Source: Bacillota bacterium (GTDB taxonomy: Bacteria > Bacillota > UBA4882 > UBA8346). From it: a stretch of DNA of 64,000 nucleotides. A model generated the notes under the pieces. The model was not told where the DNA came from, did not search any database, and saw only the letters and a list, made by a program, of their open reading frames with translations. The stretch is taken from positions 372,001 through 436,000 of the forward strand of contig JAEXFN010000018.1 of NCBI GenBank assembly GCA_023400055.1, written 5' to 3'. This document shows, in pieces, positions 16,989 to 25,510 of this stretch (positions are counted from its first letter, which is position 1; each line of letters starts with the position of its first letter). The position numbers and the translations under genes were made by a program.

Positions 16989-18485
16989 TCACGCGACGCT
17001 GCCTCCGGTGGCGACGACCATGATCTTCTCGGCGTCCGCCTCCGCACGCTGGAACTCCTCGCGGATCTCCCCATGATACATGACATAGATTCTATCGCAA
17101 AGCTTCAGGACTTCCTGCGCCTCGCTCGAGAGAACAATAACGCTCATGCCCTGCTGCGCCAGTTTCATAATGATATGATAAATCTCCAGCTTCGCCCCGA
17201 TATCCACGCCCTGGGTGGGATTGTCGAGCACGATAAGTTGCGGATTGGCGGCCAGCCATTTGGAAAGGACCACCTTCTGCTGGTTGCCGCCGGAGAGGCT
17301 GGTGATCGAATCAGCGACACAACTCACTTTGATATTTAAGTCAGCCACAAATTTGGCGGTTACTTCCTGCTCTCTGGACCGGTCGATAAAGAGCAGCCGT
17401 TTCAGGGTATGGATGATCGAAATCGAAGTATTCTGCAATACCGACATATCGCGGATGATGCCGTTCTCCTTGCGGTTGCGCGGCACGTAGCCGATGCCGC
17501 AGCTGCACGCCTTGCTGGTGGTGCACATCGTCTGCCGTTCGCCGTTCAGATAGATTTCACCGCTGTAACTCTTGTTGCAGCCGAAGATGGTCATGAACAA
17601 TTCGCTGCGGCCGTCCCCCAACAGCCCGGTGAAGCCGACGATCTCGCCCTTGCCCACCCGGAAACTGATGTCGCGGAACTCGCCCTCCCGGGTCAGCTTG
17701 ACCACTTCGAGCACGGTCTCCCCGGTCTGGCGCGGACAGTACAGTTCGTCGTCGGAGAGGTCCTTGCCCACCATGTGCTTGGCGAGCATGTTCTCGTCTA
17801 CCTGGCCGTCGACCGGGCCGCTGATCACGTTGTTGCCGTCGCGCATCACGGTGTAGCTGTCGCAGATCTCCACCACCTCCTTGAGCTTGTGAGAAATGAA
17901 GACGATGCTCACGCCCTGCTCTTTCAGGGAGGTCATGATGTCGAAGACGTGGCGGATCTCCACCTCGGTCAGGGCGGTGGTCGGCTCATCCATGATCAGG
18001 ATCCGGGCGTTGCGCAGGAGGGCCCGGGCGATCTCCACGATCTGCTTGTAGGAGGCGTCCAGCTCGCTGACGAGGATCCGCGGGTCGAGATCGACGCGCA
18101 TCCGTTCCAATACCGCCCGCGATTTCTGGCACATCTGCGCCACATCCAAAAAGCCGCCCTTGCGCAACTCGTTGCCCAGGAACAGATTCTCATAGACGGC
18201 CAGATCATTGACCAGGGTCAGCTCCTGATGGATGAAGGCGATCCCCTTCTGCTGCGCCTCGGCCGGAGAAGCGATCGTCGTTTGGACGCCGTCGAGCAGA
18301 ATTTTGCCGGACCCGGCCGGGAAGACGCCGCCCAGAATGTTCATGAGCGTGCTTTTGCCGGTCCCGTTCTCGCCCAGCAGCGCGTGGATCTCCGCTTTTT
18401 TCAGCCGGAAATCGACGCCGTGCAGAACCTCGTTGGAGCCGAAGGACTTGTAAATCGATTTCATTTCTAAAATATAATCTGACAT
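16989..18485 (-). CDS. Sugar ABC transporter ATP-binding protein (RbsA/MglA family)
   Basis: The 498-residue protein is a tandem ATPase of the CUT2 family. The first domain has Walker A GENGTGKST, the signature region around ELDASYKQIVEIARAL (degenerate, as usual in these proteins) and Walker B ILIMDEPTTALTEVE. The second domain lacks a classical Walker A, keeping GLLGDGRSEL, and carries the LSGGNQQKVVLSKWLAA signature with LIVLDNPTQGVDIGAK. Thus only one full ATP site is expected, which is normal for this family. I chose the ATG at 18485 (MSDYILEM) with GGGGTG upstream; the open frame extends to 18527 through an inverted repeat. It lies between the binding-protein and permease genes. Confidence 0.95.
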   Translation of the reverse strand: MSDYILEMKSIYKSFGSNEVLHGVDFRLKKAEIHALLGENGTGKSTLMNILGGVFPAGSGKILLDGVQTTIASPAEAQQKGIAFIHQELTLVNDLAVYENLFLGNELRKGGFLDVAQMCQKSRAVLERMRVDLDPRILVSELDASYKQIVEIARALLRNARILIMDEPTTALTEVEIRHVFDIMTSLKEQGVSIVFISHKLKEVVEICDSYTVMRDGNNVISGPVDGQVDENMLAKHMVGKDLSDDELYCPRQTGETVLEVVKLTREGEFRDISFRVGKGEIVGFTGLLGDGRSELFMTIFGCNKSYSGEIYLNGERQTMCTTSKACSCGIGYVPRNRKENGIIRDMSVLQNTSISIIHTLKRLLFIDRSREQEVTAKFVADLNIKVSCVADSITSLSGGNQQKVVLSKWLAANPQLIVLDNPTQGVDIGAKLEIYHIIMKLAQQGMSVIVLSSEAQEVLKLCDRIYVMYHGEIREEFQRAEADAEKIMVVATGGSVA

Positions 18486-18504
18486 TTCCCGCACCCCAAT
18501 TACT

Positions 18505-18536
18505 GGTTGGGGTATGATTCGCACCATACCCCAACC
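18505..18536 (-). promoter_or_regulatory. Intercistronic stem-loop between binding-protein and ATPase genes
   Basis: GGTTGGGGTATG and CATACCCCAACC are perfect 12-base arms around an 8-base loop, in the 92-base gap after the binding-protein stop codon. No T-run follows. Such hairpins often stabilise the upstream mRNA segment or attenuate transcription so that the binding protein is made in excess over the membrane subunits. Confidence 0.7.
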
Positions 18537-18577
18537 GTAACTTCCGTCTGGTTTTATTGATTCAGGTCAGTCGACAA

Positions 18578-19513
18578 TCAATAGGGCGAACCTTTGTCCA
18601 GGAATTTGCTGAAGTTGTCTTTGTTGACGACAGTCGGTTCGATGATGGTGTTCTTCTTGACGGTCTTGCCTTTGACGATGTCATAAGCGGTCTGAATGGC
18701 GTCTTTGATCATCGCCGGGCTGTAAGTGACGGTAAACAGGTCCATATTGCTCTGGCCCATGGTCTTGAAGTAAGTCTGGGTGCCGCCGCCGCCGGAAACG
18801 ATCTTGATATCCTTGCGGTTGGCGTCCTTGATGGCTTGCAAAATGCCCATGGAAGGCTCGTCGTCGATGGAGAATACCGCGTCCAGCTTAGGATAGGCGA
18901 CCAGCATGTCGGTGGCCATCTTCAGCCCGTCTTCCATCGAGAAGCCGCCCGAGGTCACGTCGACCAGTTTCAGGCCGGGGAATTTCTTGGCGACCGTTTG
19001 TTTGAAGCCGCGCACCCGTTCGGCGCTGACCGAGCCGACGCTCGGGGTATTCATCACGGCGACGGTGCCCTTGCCGCCCAGTTTCTTGCCGATATATTCG
19101 GCGGCCTTCACGCCGAGGCCGACATTGTCGCCGGCGATATATGCGGTGTAGTCTCCGGAGACCTTGCGGTCGAACAGCACCAGTTTGATCTTGCTTTTCA
19201 GGATCCGGTCCGCGGCGACGGATACCTCGTCGTTATGCGGCAGGAGGACGATAGCCGAACAGTTCAAAGCGATCATTTCGTCGATCTGGTTGGCCTGCTC
19301 ATTGACGTTGGCCGAAGTCACCAGCTTGTAACCGGTGCCCTCTTTCAGGCCCAATTGGGCGACTTTCTGCTTGGCGAAATAGGATACTGCGGCCAGCCAG
19401 CCATGGTCGGCGGAGGGGACGACGATGCCGATCGGTCCGGTCGGAGCGGCCTGGCTGGTGAAGGCCACGGCAAAAACCATTGCGAGAATCAACAGGCAAA
19501 CTATTTTTTTCAT
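18578..19513 (-). CDS. Sugar ABC transporter substrate-binding protein (RbsB family)
   Basis: The 311-residue protein is the exported receptor of the CUT2 transporter. A signal peptide (MKKIVCLLILAMVFAVAFTS, cleavage near SQAA) is followed by two lobes of the type-I periplasmic-binding fold: GIVVPSADHGWLAAVSYFAK, QIDEMIALNCSAIVLLPHND, then IAGDNVGLGVKAAEYIGKKL and GVKAAEY, and AVFSIDDEPSMGILQAIKDA. There is no lipobox cysteine in the signal peptide, so in a diderm it would be periplasmic rather than lipid-anchored. GGAGG precedes the ATG at 19513; an ATG at 19528 overlaps that site. It is followed by a 32-base stem-loop and the ATPase gene. Confidence 0.94.
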   Translation of the reverse strand: MKKIVCLLILAMVFAVAFTSQAAPTGPIGIVVPSADHGWLAAVSYFAKQKVAQLGLKEGTGYKLVTSANVNEQANQIDEMIALNCSAIVLLPHNDEVSVAADRILKSKIKLVLFDRKVSGDYTAYIAGDNVGLGVKAAEYIGKKLGGKGTVAVMNTPSVGSVSAERVRGFKQTVAKKFPGLKLVDVTSGGFSMEDGLKMATDMLVAYPKLDAVFSIDDEPSMGILQAIKDANRKDIKIVSGGGGTQTYFKTMGQSNMDLFTVTYSPAMIKDAIQTAYDIVKGKTVKKNTIIEPTVVNKDNFSKFLDKGSPY

Positions 19514-19697
19514 CGGAAAACCTCCCATTTTTTATTCAACTATCAACCGGGGACATTGCATAATTGAATGTTTGTATCCTAAAATCCCGCAACTGTCGGC
19601 AATTATGCAACGTTCTGAAACTTCCTAAAAACCGGATCATCAAACAGCCTGCTCCGGAGCGCTCCTCCTCCTTTCCTCGCGGCTATAGCGCCAAAGT

Positions 19698-20939
19698 TCA
19701 GGTGTGAGCAATCTTCAATTTGCCCTTTTCCTTCCGGGTCTGGATCAGAATATCGGTGTAACGTTTATTGTAGGTGCAACAACCGACCTTGCTTTGTTGA
19801 ATCAACAGTTCCAGGCAGTTGTCGCAGACGGTGCAGTATTTGATCTCGGCTTCGCGGCCCTCCCGGAGCTTCTTGGGCAGATAGGGATCGGCGAAGGACT
19901 GCCGGCCCAGGCCGATCATGTCGGTCACGCCGTCTGCGATGCATTTCGCCCCGAAATGCAACAGCGAGCTGTCCTCCTGTTCCACGGCGCAGAGGCCGTT
20001 CTTGCCGTTGCGGAAGAGCGAGTAATTGGAGCCGATGACCACCGTCTCCGGCTTGAGGTTGTCCTTGAAAGCCTTGGAGAAGGTCTGGTGCAAGTAGGCA
20101 AAGTAAGGCACATGTTTATCGACCTGGGTCAGGCTGATCGTGATCGAGGGGCTGCCGGCCGACTGGATGAAGAATTGCGCGCCGCGCTCCTCGAGCCCTT
20201 GCAAGAGGGCGATCGGTTCGGTCAGGTCGATCACCGGCGAATCCGGACCGGCGGTGCCGAAGCCGCCCGGGAAACCTTCCCAGGCCGAGATCTTGGAACC
20301 GATCAGGAAGTTGGGATCATTGACCGCTTTGGCGATCCGTTCGTAGAGCTCATAGGCGAAACGGCTGCGGTTCTCCCACGAGCCGCCGTATTTCCATTGC
20401 CGATTGTTATAGGGCCGCAGCACCTGCGAACCGAAATAGCCGTGGCAAAGCTTCATGTCGATGCCATCCGCGCCGGCGTCATGGGCGATCTGCGCCGCCA
20501 AAACGAAGCCATCCATAATCTGGTCGACTTCTTCTTCACTCAGCAACTCCCCGCCGTAGCCGGGCAGCGGCTTCACCGTCACCCGCCGCGAGAAGGCCGG
20601 ATTGCTCAACTCGCCGGAATGGGTCAGCTGGAAAATAAAGAGCGACTTGGGATTGGCCGCCTTGACCCGCTGGACGAACTTGGTGAGCGGCTCTTGGTTC
20701 GATGCCATAATCGTCAATTGATTGTCCCGCGAACGGCTCTCGCGGGTTATCGAGATTGCCTCCAGGCTGACCAGTCCGGCCTCGCCCCGGAAAAGTTCCT
20801 CATAGCGCTGCGTGGTCGATTCGGAGGGATTGCCGGTCTCGTCCTCGTCATTACACTCCATCGCCTGAATAAAGAAGCGGTTGGGACACTCGCGTCGGCC
20901 GATTTGGATGGGGCTCAGCAAAGTTTCTTTATAACCCAT
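19698..20939 (-). CDS. NADH:flavin oxidoreductase (old yellow enzyme family) in a sugar operon
   Basis: The 413-residue protein is an FMN TIM-barrel oxidoreductase. The N-terminal SPIQIGRRECPNRFFIQAME matches the flavin-binding start, DAGADGIDMKLCHGYFGSQV is the substrate region with His-Gly-Tyr, and MIGLGRQSFADPYLPKKLRE is the phosphate site. The C-terminal CTVCDNC followed about ten residues later by CC is like the iron-sulfur binding stretch of 2,4-dienoyl-CoA reductases, but the FAD/pyridine-nucleotide domain is absent. It lies 32 bases downstream of the zinc dehydrogenase and 184 upstream of the binding-protein gene, all leftward. A role on a keto- or unsaturated sugar intermediate is conceivable but is inference; this family is unusual in a CUT2 operon. 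Confidence 0.85.
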   Translation of the reverse strand: MGYKETLLSPIQIGRRECPNRFFIQAMECNDEDETGNPSESTTQRYEELFRGEAGLVSLEAISITRESRSRDNQLTIMASNQEPLTKFVQRVKAANPKSLFIFQLTHSGELSNPAFSRRVTVKPLPGYGGELLSEEEVDQIMDGFVLAAQIAHDAGADGIDMKLCHGYFGSQVLRPYNNRQWKYGGSWENRSRFAYELYERIAKAVNDPNFLIGSKISAWEGFPGGFGTAGPDSPVIDLTEPIALLQGLEERGAQFFIQSAGSPSITISLTQVDKHVPYFAYLHQTFSKAFKDNLKPETVVIGSNYSLFRNGKNGLCAVEQEDSSLLHFGAKCIADGVTDMIGLGRQSFADPYLPKKLREGREAEIKYCTVCDNCLELLIQQSKVGCCTYNKRYTDILIQTRKEKGKLKIAHT

Positions 20940-20971
20940 GCTAGCAGTCTCCTTTTCTTGTCTTGATATTT

Positions 20972-22039
20972 TTAAGCGTTAATCTTGATCTTCTGATCAA
21001 TCTCCGGAGAAACGAAGATCTTGATGATTTCTTTATTGGTTTTCAGTTCATGGAGGGAATTCTCAAGCTCCTCAAGGGGAACGACCTCCGAGAAGAGCGG
21101 CGTCGGATCGATCCGTTGGTAAGACAGCAGGTTGATGACTTCGGCCCAATCATTGCCGATCCCGGCGCAGCTGCCGCGGACCTTCTTCTCGCCGAGCACA
21201 AATTCGTAGGGCTCGAATTGGGCGGTCCGGCCTTGCGGGACCACGCCGAAGGCTTCGACCACTCCGCCGCGGCGCACCATCTTGAAAGCCTGTTCGTAGG
21301 TGGCGGGGGTGCCCACCGCTTCCAGGACAAAATCGGCGCCCACGCCGCCAGTGATCCGCTTCACCTCGGCGACCACGTCGTCCACCTCATTAATGTTAAT
21401 GAAGTAGTCGGCGACGCCCATCTTCCGGGCCAGTTCCAACCGGGACCGGCTATCGCCGGTCAGGATGATCGGAGCGGCGCCGCGCAGCTTGGCCATGGCG
21501 GCGTGCAGGATGCCCAACCCGCAACCGATGATCACCACGCTCGAGGAGATGGTGCAGTTCATTCGCTTTGAACTCTCCAGGACAGCGGTCATCGGCTCGA
21601 TAAAGGCGGCCGAATAATCGTTGACCCCGTCCGGAATGACATAGCAGTTTTGCCAGGGCGCCTTGACATATTCGGCAAACGCGCCGTTGGTGTGGATCCC
21701 GAGCTGAGTGAAGTTCTCGCAGAGCAAGCTCTCGCCCCTGCGGCAGAAGTAACAGGTGCCGCAGGTCAGGCAGATGTCCGCCGAAACCCGGTCGCCCACT
21801 TTAATCCCGCGGACGTTTTGGCCGGCTTCCTCCACCACGCCCCAGAATTCATGGCCCGAGATCAGCGGCAGATATTCGGCCGCATACAGGCCGGCGTATA
21901 TTTTGAGATCCGTGCCGCAGATCCCGCACATTTTTACCTTAATCAGCACTTCGTCGTCGTTGATCTCCGGAACCGGCACCTGTTTGAGCGTCATCCGGTT
22001 CGGCGCTTCGACCACTTGTGCGCGCATCATTCTTCCCAT
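20972..22039 (-). CDS. Zinc-dependent alcohol/polyol dehydrogenase (MDR family)
   Basis: The 355-residue protein is a medium-chain dehydrogenase of the threonine/sorbitol dehydrogenase type. Catalytic zinc ligands are in MCGICGTD and the GHEFWG segment; the structural zinc lobe is DICLTCGTCYFCRRGESLLC, with four cysteines. The nucleotide-binding motif GCGLGILHA begins the Rossmann domain. It should oxidise a secondary alcohol of a sugar or polyol with NAD(P). AAGGAG lies eight bases before the ATG at 22039. It is the second gene of the leftward operon, 36 bases after the TIM-barrel isomerase gene, suggesting that the two act in sequence on the imported compound. The exact substrate cannot be read from sequence. 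Confidence 0.92.
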   Translation of the reverse strand: MGRMMRAQVVEAPNRMTLKQVPVPEINDDEVLIKVKMCGICGTDLKIYAGLYAAEYLPLISGHEFWGVVEEAGQNVRGIKVGDRVSADICLTCGTCYFCRRGESLLCENFTQLGIHTNGAFAEYVKAPWQNCYVIPDGVNDYSAAFIEPMTAVLESSKRMNCTISSSVVIIGCGLGILHAAMAKLRGAAPIILTGDSRSRLELARKMGVADYFININEVDDVVAEVKRITGGVGADFVLEAVGTPATYEQAFKMVRRGGVVEAFGVVPQGRTAQFEPYEFVLGEKKVRGSCAGIGNDWAEVINLLSYQRIDPTPLFSEVVPLEELENSLHELKTNKEIIKIFVSPEIDQKIKINA

Positions 22040-22075
22040 GTTCTATGCTCCTTAGCGTCGGAATTTGGCTTACCC

Positions 22076-23074
22076 TTATTGCTTGATTTTGCCCGCTTGC
22101 AGTTCGCTGAATAATTTATCGGTTCTTCCTTCATAAGGGGCTTTGATCAGTAGTGGTTTCAGGAAAGCGGCCGTCTTTTCGACGCCGTCCATCCGGCTCA
22201 TGGTGACGTCCTCGTGCTCGTAACTGAGAACGCCGTGGTAACCCACCATTGAAAGCTCGGTAATCACTTTTTTCCAGGGCACGCTGCCCCAACCGGGGAT
22301 TCTGAAACGGAAGGTGCGGTCGAGCCGCTGCCAATCACCCTGCATCAAAATGCCGCCGGTCGGCATGTTGTGCTCGACGATCTCGCCGTCTTTGGCGTGG
22401 ACGTGGAAGATCCGGTCGCCCAAACGGTCAATGAAGTTCTCGACCCGCAACCCCAGATAAATGATGTTGGCCGGATCCAGATTGTAGCCGAGGCAGGGAT
22501 GATTGTCCACCAGTTCAATGGCTTTTTCAGCCGTATAAATGTCATAGACGAAGCTGTTGGGATGGGGCTCTATCGCGAACTTGACGCCGTATTCCTTGAA
22601 TTTGTCCAAAATCGGCACAAACTTGGCGGCGAAATCCGCTTCGTACTCGGCCCAGCCTTGCCCGTAGGGGAAGGGGAAAAAGCGGCCCCAATTCTCGATG
22701 CCGGGGTAACCGACGACCACCGGGACCTCTAAAGCGTTGGCGGCTTGGGCGGTCCGGATCAAACCGGCCGTTCCGAAGGCTACCTTCTCTTCTTTGGTGC
22801 CCTTCATAATAAAATCGGTCTCAACACCGCCGGGCCCCATGATCAGGAAGGACTCCGGATGATTGCTCAGCGCGGCGATCTCCAGGCCGTAGCCGGCAAC
22901 CATTTTCCGGAGCGCCGCGGCGTTGTTCCCTTGCAGAATCTCGCGCGGTTCGAGTTGCCCATTCCCTTCGTAGGCGGGGATCTCCAACATCTCGTAACCA
23001 TGATCCGCGGCTAATTTGGCGACCTCCTCCAGCGGCTTTTCGCTAAAATTGGCTGTAAAAAAACCCAATTTCAT
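22076..23074 (-). CDS. Sugar phosphate isomerase/epimerase (xylose-isomerase-like TIM barrel)
   Basis: The 332-residue protein belongs to the AP-endonuclease-2 / xylose-isomerase-like family of metal-dependent isomerases and epimerases. The N-terminus LGFFTANFSEKPLEEVAKLA and AADHGYEMLEIPAYEG fit the first strands; FAIEPHPNSFVYDI, GYNLDPANIIYLGL, HVHAKDGEI and VLSYEHEDVTM carry the Glu, Asp/Asn, His and Glu metal ligands. It is the first gene of the leftward operon, with a promoter at 23197-23225, and faces the PfkB kinase gene across a shared regulatory gap. In such operons these enzymes interconvert keto sugars or inositol-type compounds. The substrate is unknown. Confidence 0.9.
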   Translation of the reverse strand: MKLGFFTANFSEKPLEEVAKLAADHGYEMLEIPAYEGNGQLEPREILQGNNAAALRKMVAGYGLEIAALSNHPESFLIMGPGGVETDFIMKGTKEEKVAFGTAGLIRTAQAANALEVPVVVGYPGIENWGRFFPFPYGQGWAEYEADFAAKFVPILDKFKEYGVKFAIEPHPNSFVYDIYTAEKAIELVDNHPCLGYNLDPANIIYLGLRVENFIDRLGDRIFHVHAKDGEIVEHNMPTGGILMQGDWQRLDRTFRFRIPGWGSVPWKKVITELSMVGYHGVLSYEHEDVTMSRMDGVEKTAAFLKPLLIKAPYEGRTDKLFSELQAGKIKQ

Positions 23075-23100
23075 CAGTTGATACCCCCTTCATTTGATAC

Positions 23101-23179
23101 AACACAGATAATTCGGAAATAGTTCCTTTATAAGCGGTGGTGATTGATGCCAAAACAAAACCAAAACAAAACGCACATT
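23101..23179. promoter_or_regulatory. Repeated operator-like motifs, left copy set
   Basis: AACACAGATAAT at 23101-23112 and AAACGCACATT at 23169-23179 each occur again, identical and in the same orientation, at 23408-23419 and 23446-23456. Here they lie downstream of the leftward promoter at 23197-23225. Paired motifs beside both divergent promoters suggest binding sites for one shared regulator, most likely the DeoR protein encoded at 25511. Confidence 0.6.
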
Positions 23180-23196
23180 TTTCTGTTTATGTGGTC

Positions 23197-23225
23197 ATTG
23201 TATCACCGTTTCTGTTAGTTTGCAA
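23197..23225 (-). promoter_or_regulatory. Promoter of the leftward isomerase/dehydrogenase/ABC operon
   Basis: On the minus strand TTGCAA (23225-23220) and TACAAT (23202-23197) are separated by 17 bases. Predicted transcription starts near 23190, about 115 bases before the isomerase start codon, and runs directly into an AAACGCACATT motif on the opposite strand. Confidence 0.7.
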
Positions 23226-23369
23226 TACTTAAAAAGAAGTTAACTCAAAAGCCCTTGATTCGGGAGAATTGACGAATTGTGCTGAATATTAAGGGTTTTA
23301 TAATGATATTAAAACCTTACAAAATTATCATTTGCGTAAATATCCCAGCTTTTTATCCCACATTGGACA

Positions 23370-23398
23370 TTGACTTTATGCCCGAACGGTGTTACGAT
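23370..23398 (+). promoter_or_regulatory. Promoter of the rightward PfkB/aldolase operon
   Basis: TTGACT at 23370-23375 and TACGAT at 23393-23398 have a 17-base spacer. Transcription should start near 23405, just before the AACACAGATAAT motif. Confidence 0.7.
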
Positions 23399-23407
23399 AC
23401 GGGCATA

Positions 23408-23456
23408 AACACAGATAATGTAGTTTTTGAATTTCGCTTTTTTTGAAACGCACATT
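23408..23456. promoter_or_regulatory. Repeated operator-like motifs, right copy set
   Basis: Exact second copies of AACACAGATAAT (23408-23419) and AAACGCACATT (23446-23456) lie between the rightward transcription start and the PfkB gene, an expected place for a repressor road-block. Confidence 0.6.
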
Positions 23457-23479
23457 CACTGGAGAAAGGGTTTGTTCTG

Positions 23480-24415
23480 ATGATTAACACACTAACATTG
23501 AACCCTGCGATTGATAGAGTCCTTTATCTGGATGGGCTGACCAAGAACGTCACCAACCGGGTCAATCACACCACGGATGTGATCGGCGGCAAGGGCACCC
23601 ATGTTTCAATCAATCTCAAACTGCTGGGCCTGAACAGTCGGGCTTTCGGCATTGGTCACGGCGAATCGGGCGGATGGATCATCGAATACTTACAAAAATA
23701 TGCTCTTGACGTTGCATTCATCCATCGGAAAGAAGAAAACAGCCGGACCAATTATCTACTGGTGGAGAAGAACAATGACTGCACGATCGTCGCCGAAAAA
23801 GGGGTGATGCTGACTCCGAGGGATCTGGAGGAGATGGTTGCCTTATTAAAAGAAAGGATGGCACCGGGGGATTATTTCGTACTCTCGGGCGATGCTTCGA
23901 ATTATGCCAATCCGTTTGTTTACAACGAGATTCTGGAGCAGTTAAAAGATAAGCGGTTGAAAATTTTCCTGGATACCAGCGGGCCGACGCTGCTCAAATG
24001 CATTGAAGTCGCCCCTTTTTTGATCAAGCCGAACCTCGACGAGTTGTCGCTGCTCTGCGGGGCAAAGATCGATTGCAACGCTGAAAGTGTGTTGAATGCG
24101 CTGCAGGCATTAAATAAGTATCGAGTGGAGATCATCGCGGTTTCATTGGGCAAGGACGGCTCGATCGTCAAGTGTCCGCAGGGCGTTTATAAGGCGACCC
24201 CGCCCCGGGTCAACGTCAGCAACACCATCGGCTGCGGCGACAGTTATCTGGCCGGGCTGATATACGGTTTCAACGCCGGCGAGCCCATCGAGCAGATCAT
24301 CAAGATCGCTACCGCGGTCTCGGCGGCGACAGCCGAATCCTCGCTGTCGGTCGGTTTTGATACCCAGCGTGCCAACGAACTGATCGACAAGTGTCAAGTG
24401 CAAAAAATCGGGTAA
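23480..24415 (+). CDS. PfkB-family sugar kinase (1-phosphofructokinase / tagatose-6-phosphate kinase type)
   Basis: The 311-residue protein is a ribokinase-superfamily kinase of the 1-PfkB subgroup. INTLTLNPAIDRVLYLDGL and VIGGKGTHVSINLKLLG are the two N-terminal signatures of FruK/LacC proteins. The catalytic block reads NTIGCGDSYLAGLIYG: the catalytic Asp is present, but the second position of the usual GAGDS motif is Cys. It probably phosphorylates a keto-sugar phosphate, giving a bisphosphate for the aldolase encoded next. GGAGAAAGGG precedes the ATG. It is the first gene of the rightward operon (kinase, class II aldolase, DeoR regulator, rhamnulokinase-like kinase, PHP protein), with its own promoter. 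Substrate is inferred only. Confidence 0.9.
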   Translation: MINTLTLNPAIDRVLYLDGLTKNVTNRVNHTTDVIGGKGTHVSINLKLLGLNSRAFGIGHGESGGWIIEYLQKYALDVAFIHRKEENSRTNYLLVEKNNDCTIVAEKGVMLTPRDLEEMVALLKERMAPGDYFVLSGDASNYANPFVYNEILEQLKDKRLKIFLDTSGPTLLKCIEVAPFLIKPNLDELSLLCGAKIDCNAESVLNALQALNKYRVEIIAVSLGKDGSIVKCPQGVYKATPPRVNVSNTIGCGDSYLAGLIYGFNAGEPIEQIIKIATAVSAATAESSLSVGFDTQRANELIDKCQVQKIG

Positions 24416-24546
24416 TGCCAATCCAAATGCAACGACATGATTTGATTGAATCCCATGATTTGCAAAGAAAAACCGCTGAAGGTTCGTTATTGGCAAATCT
24501 TCCACGAAAGATTCATGTCATTTATCTAAAAAAGGAGCAACTTGTA

Positions 24547-25152
24547 ATGAGTAATTTATCGTTTATGGAAACCCGTCAGGAAATGGTCAAGGTCGCCAAA
24601 CTGATGTGGGACCGCCGGCTGACCAACGCCGCCGGAGGCAACTTCGCGGTGAAGGTGGCCCCCGACCGGATATTGATCACCCCGTCCCTGATGTCGGACC
24701 GCAAGCATTGCGAGCTTGAAGTGGAAGACATGCTACTGGTCGATTTCGATCTGAATGTGCTGGAAGGAACGGGTAAGCTTTCGCGCGAAAGCTATATGCA
24801 CCAACTGATCCTCAAGAACTTCGACAATATCGGCTGCACCATTCACGCCCATCCCATGTATTGCATGGTCTATGTCGTCCAGAGCAAACCGATTCCCAAT
24901 ATCTCCGAGGCGACGATGGGCCGGGGCGAAGTCGGGTGCATCCCTTATACCAAGGCTTATACCAAAGAACTATCGGAAAATGTCTACAAGTATTTCGAAG
25001 AACACCGGGCCATCGCCGAAAAGAAGCCGATCGGCTGCATCCTGCCGTTGCACGGCGTCGTCGTCTCCGGCGACGACATCTTCATGGCTTACAGCATGCT
25101 GGAACGGATCGAATGCGACGCGATGTGCGGCATCTTCAAAAACAACATTTAA
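24547..25152 (+). CDS. Class II aldolase/adducin family protein (L-fuculose-phosphate aldolase-like)
   Basis: The 201-residue protein matches the zinc-dependent class II aldolase/epimerase family (FucA, AraD, RhaD). GNFAVKV is the phosphate-binding loop, CTIHAHPMYCMVY provides two of the zinc histidines and LPLHGVVVSGDD the third; the catalytic acid (Glu-73 in FucA) would be in the GKLSRESYMH segment, reading Glu in SRESYMH. Length is close to FucA (about 215) rather than RhaD (about 274). AAGGAG lies 10 bases before the ATG at 24547; the open frame further upstream is not homologous. It likely splits a sugar-1-phosphate into dihydroxyacetone phosphate and an aldehyde. It sits between the PfkB kinase and the DeoR regulator. 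Confidence 0.9.
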   Translation: MSNLSFMETRQEMVKVAKLMWDRRLTNAAGGNFAVKVAPDRILITPSLMSDRKHCELEVEDMLLVDFDLNVLEGTGKLSRESYMHQLILKNFDNIGCTIHAHPMYCMVYVVQSKPIPNISEATMGRGEVGCIPYTKAYTKELSENVYKYFEEHRAIAEKKPIGCILPLHGVVVSGDDIFMAYSMLERIECDAMCGIFKNNI

Positions 25153-25230
25153 TAATCCCGACCCAATCGTCCATTCGGGCATTCAACCGGCCAATCCGGG
25201 CATCAAGCCGGCCCAAATTCATTTTTAACG
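25147..25230. repeat. Short degenerate 21-bp-period remnant after the aldolase gene
   Basis: Starting at the aldolase stop codon, units at 25168, 25189 and 25210 repeat every 21 bases. The first two share an ATTCGGGCATTCAACC-like / AATCCGGGCATCAAGCC core. The third is decayed. It may be the remains of an array like those at 15.5 and 29.7 kb. Confidence 0.35.
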
Positions 25231-25510
25231 GTAATAAAAAGTCAAATTCGCAACAAAATATCGTTAATTATGGTAAGATAAATTATTGATGCCGCATTAT
25301 TCAATCCCAAAGGGAACATCGGTTTCCTGTGAACCTTGCGATCGCCGGACGGTTCCGGTAAACCTTGACGGATCACTGCTTCATCGCTATGGAATCATGA
25401 AATACTCTCTTGTATACTGATGTTTAGGAAAGGAATATGCGCGACTGCCGAGTACGGGCCGCCGCCATATTGCCCGACCAATGATACGATAATCACATTA
25501 AAGGACTGAT
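25231..25510. other. Intergenic region before the DeoR regulator gene
   Basis: No gene is seen. TTGTATACT near 25412 is a possible extended -10 element, so the regulator and downstream kinase may have a promoter of their own in addition to read-through from the PfkB promoter. Confidence 0.35.

Noticed and set aside
19704..20966. 420-residue antisense frame opposite the flavin oxidoreductase
   Set aside because: Shadow frame in GC-rich coding DNA with typical shadow composition (Asp/Gly/Arg/Leu-rich).
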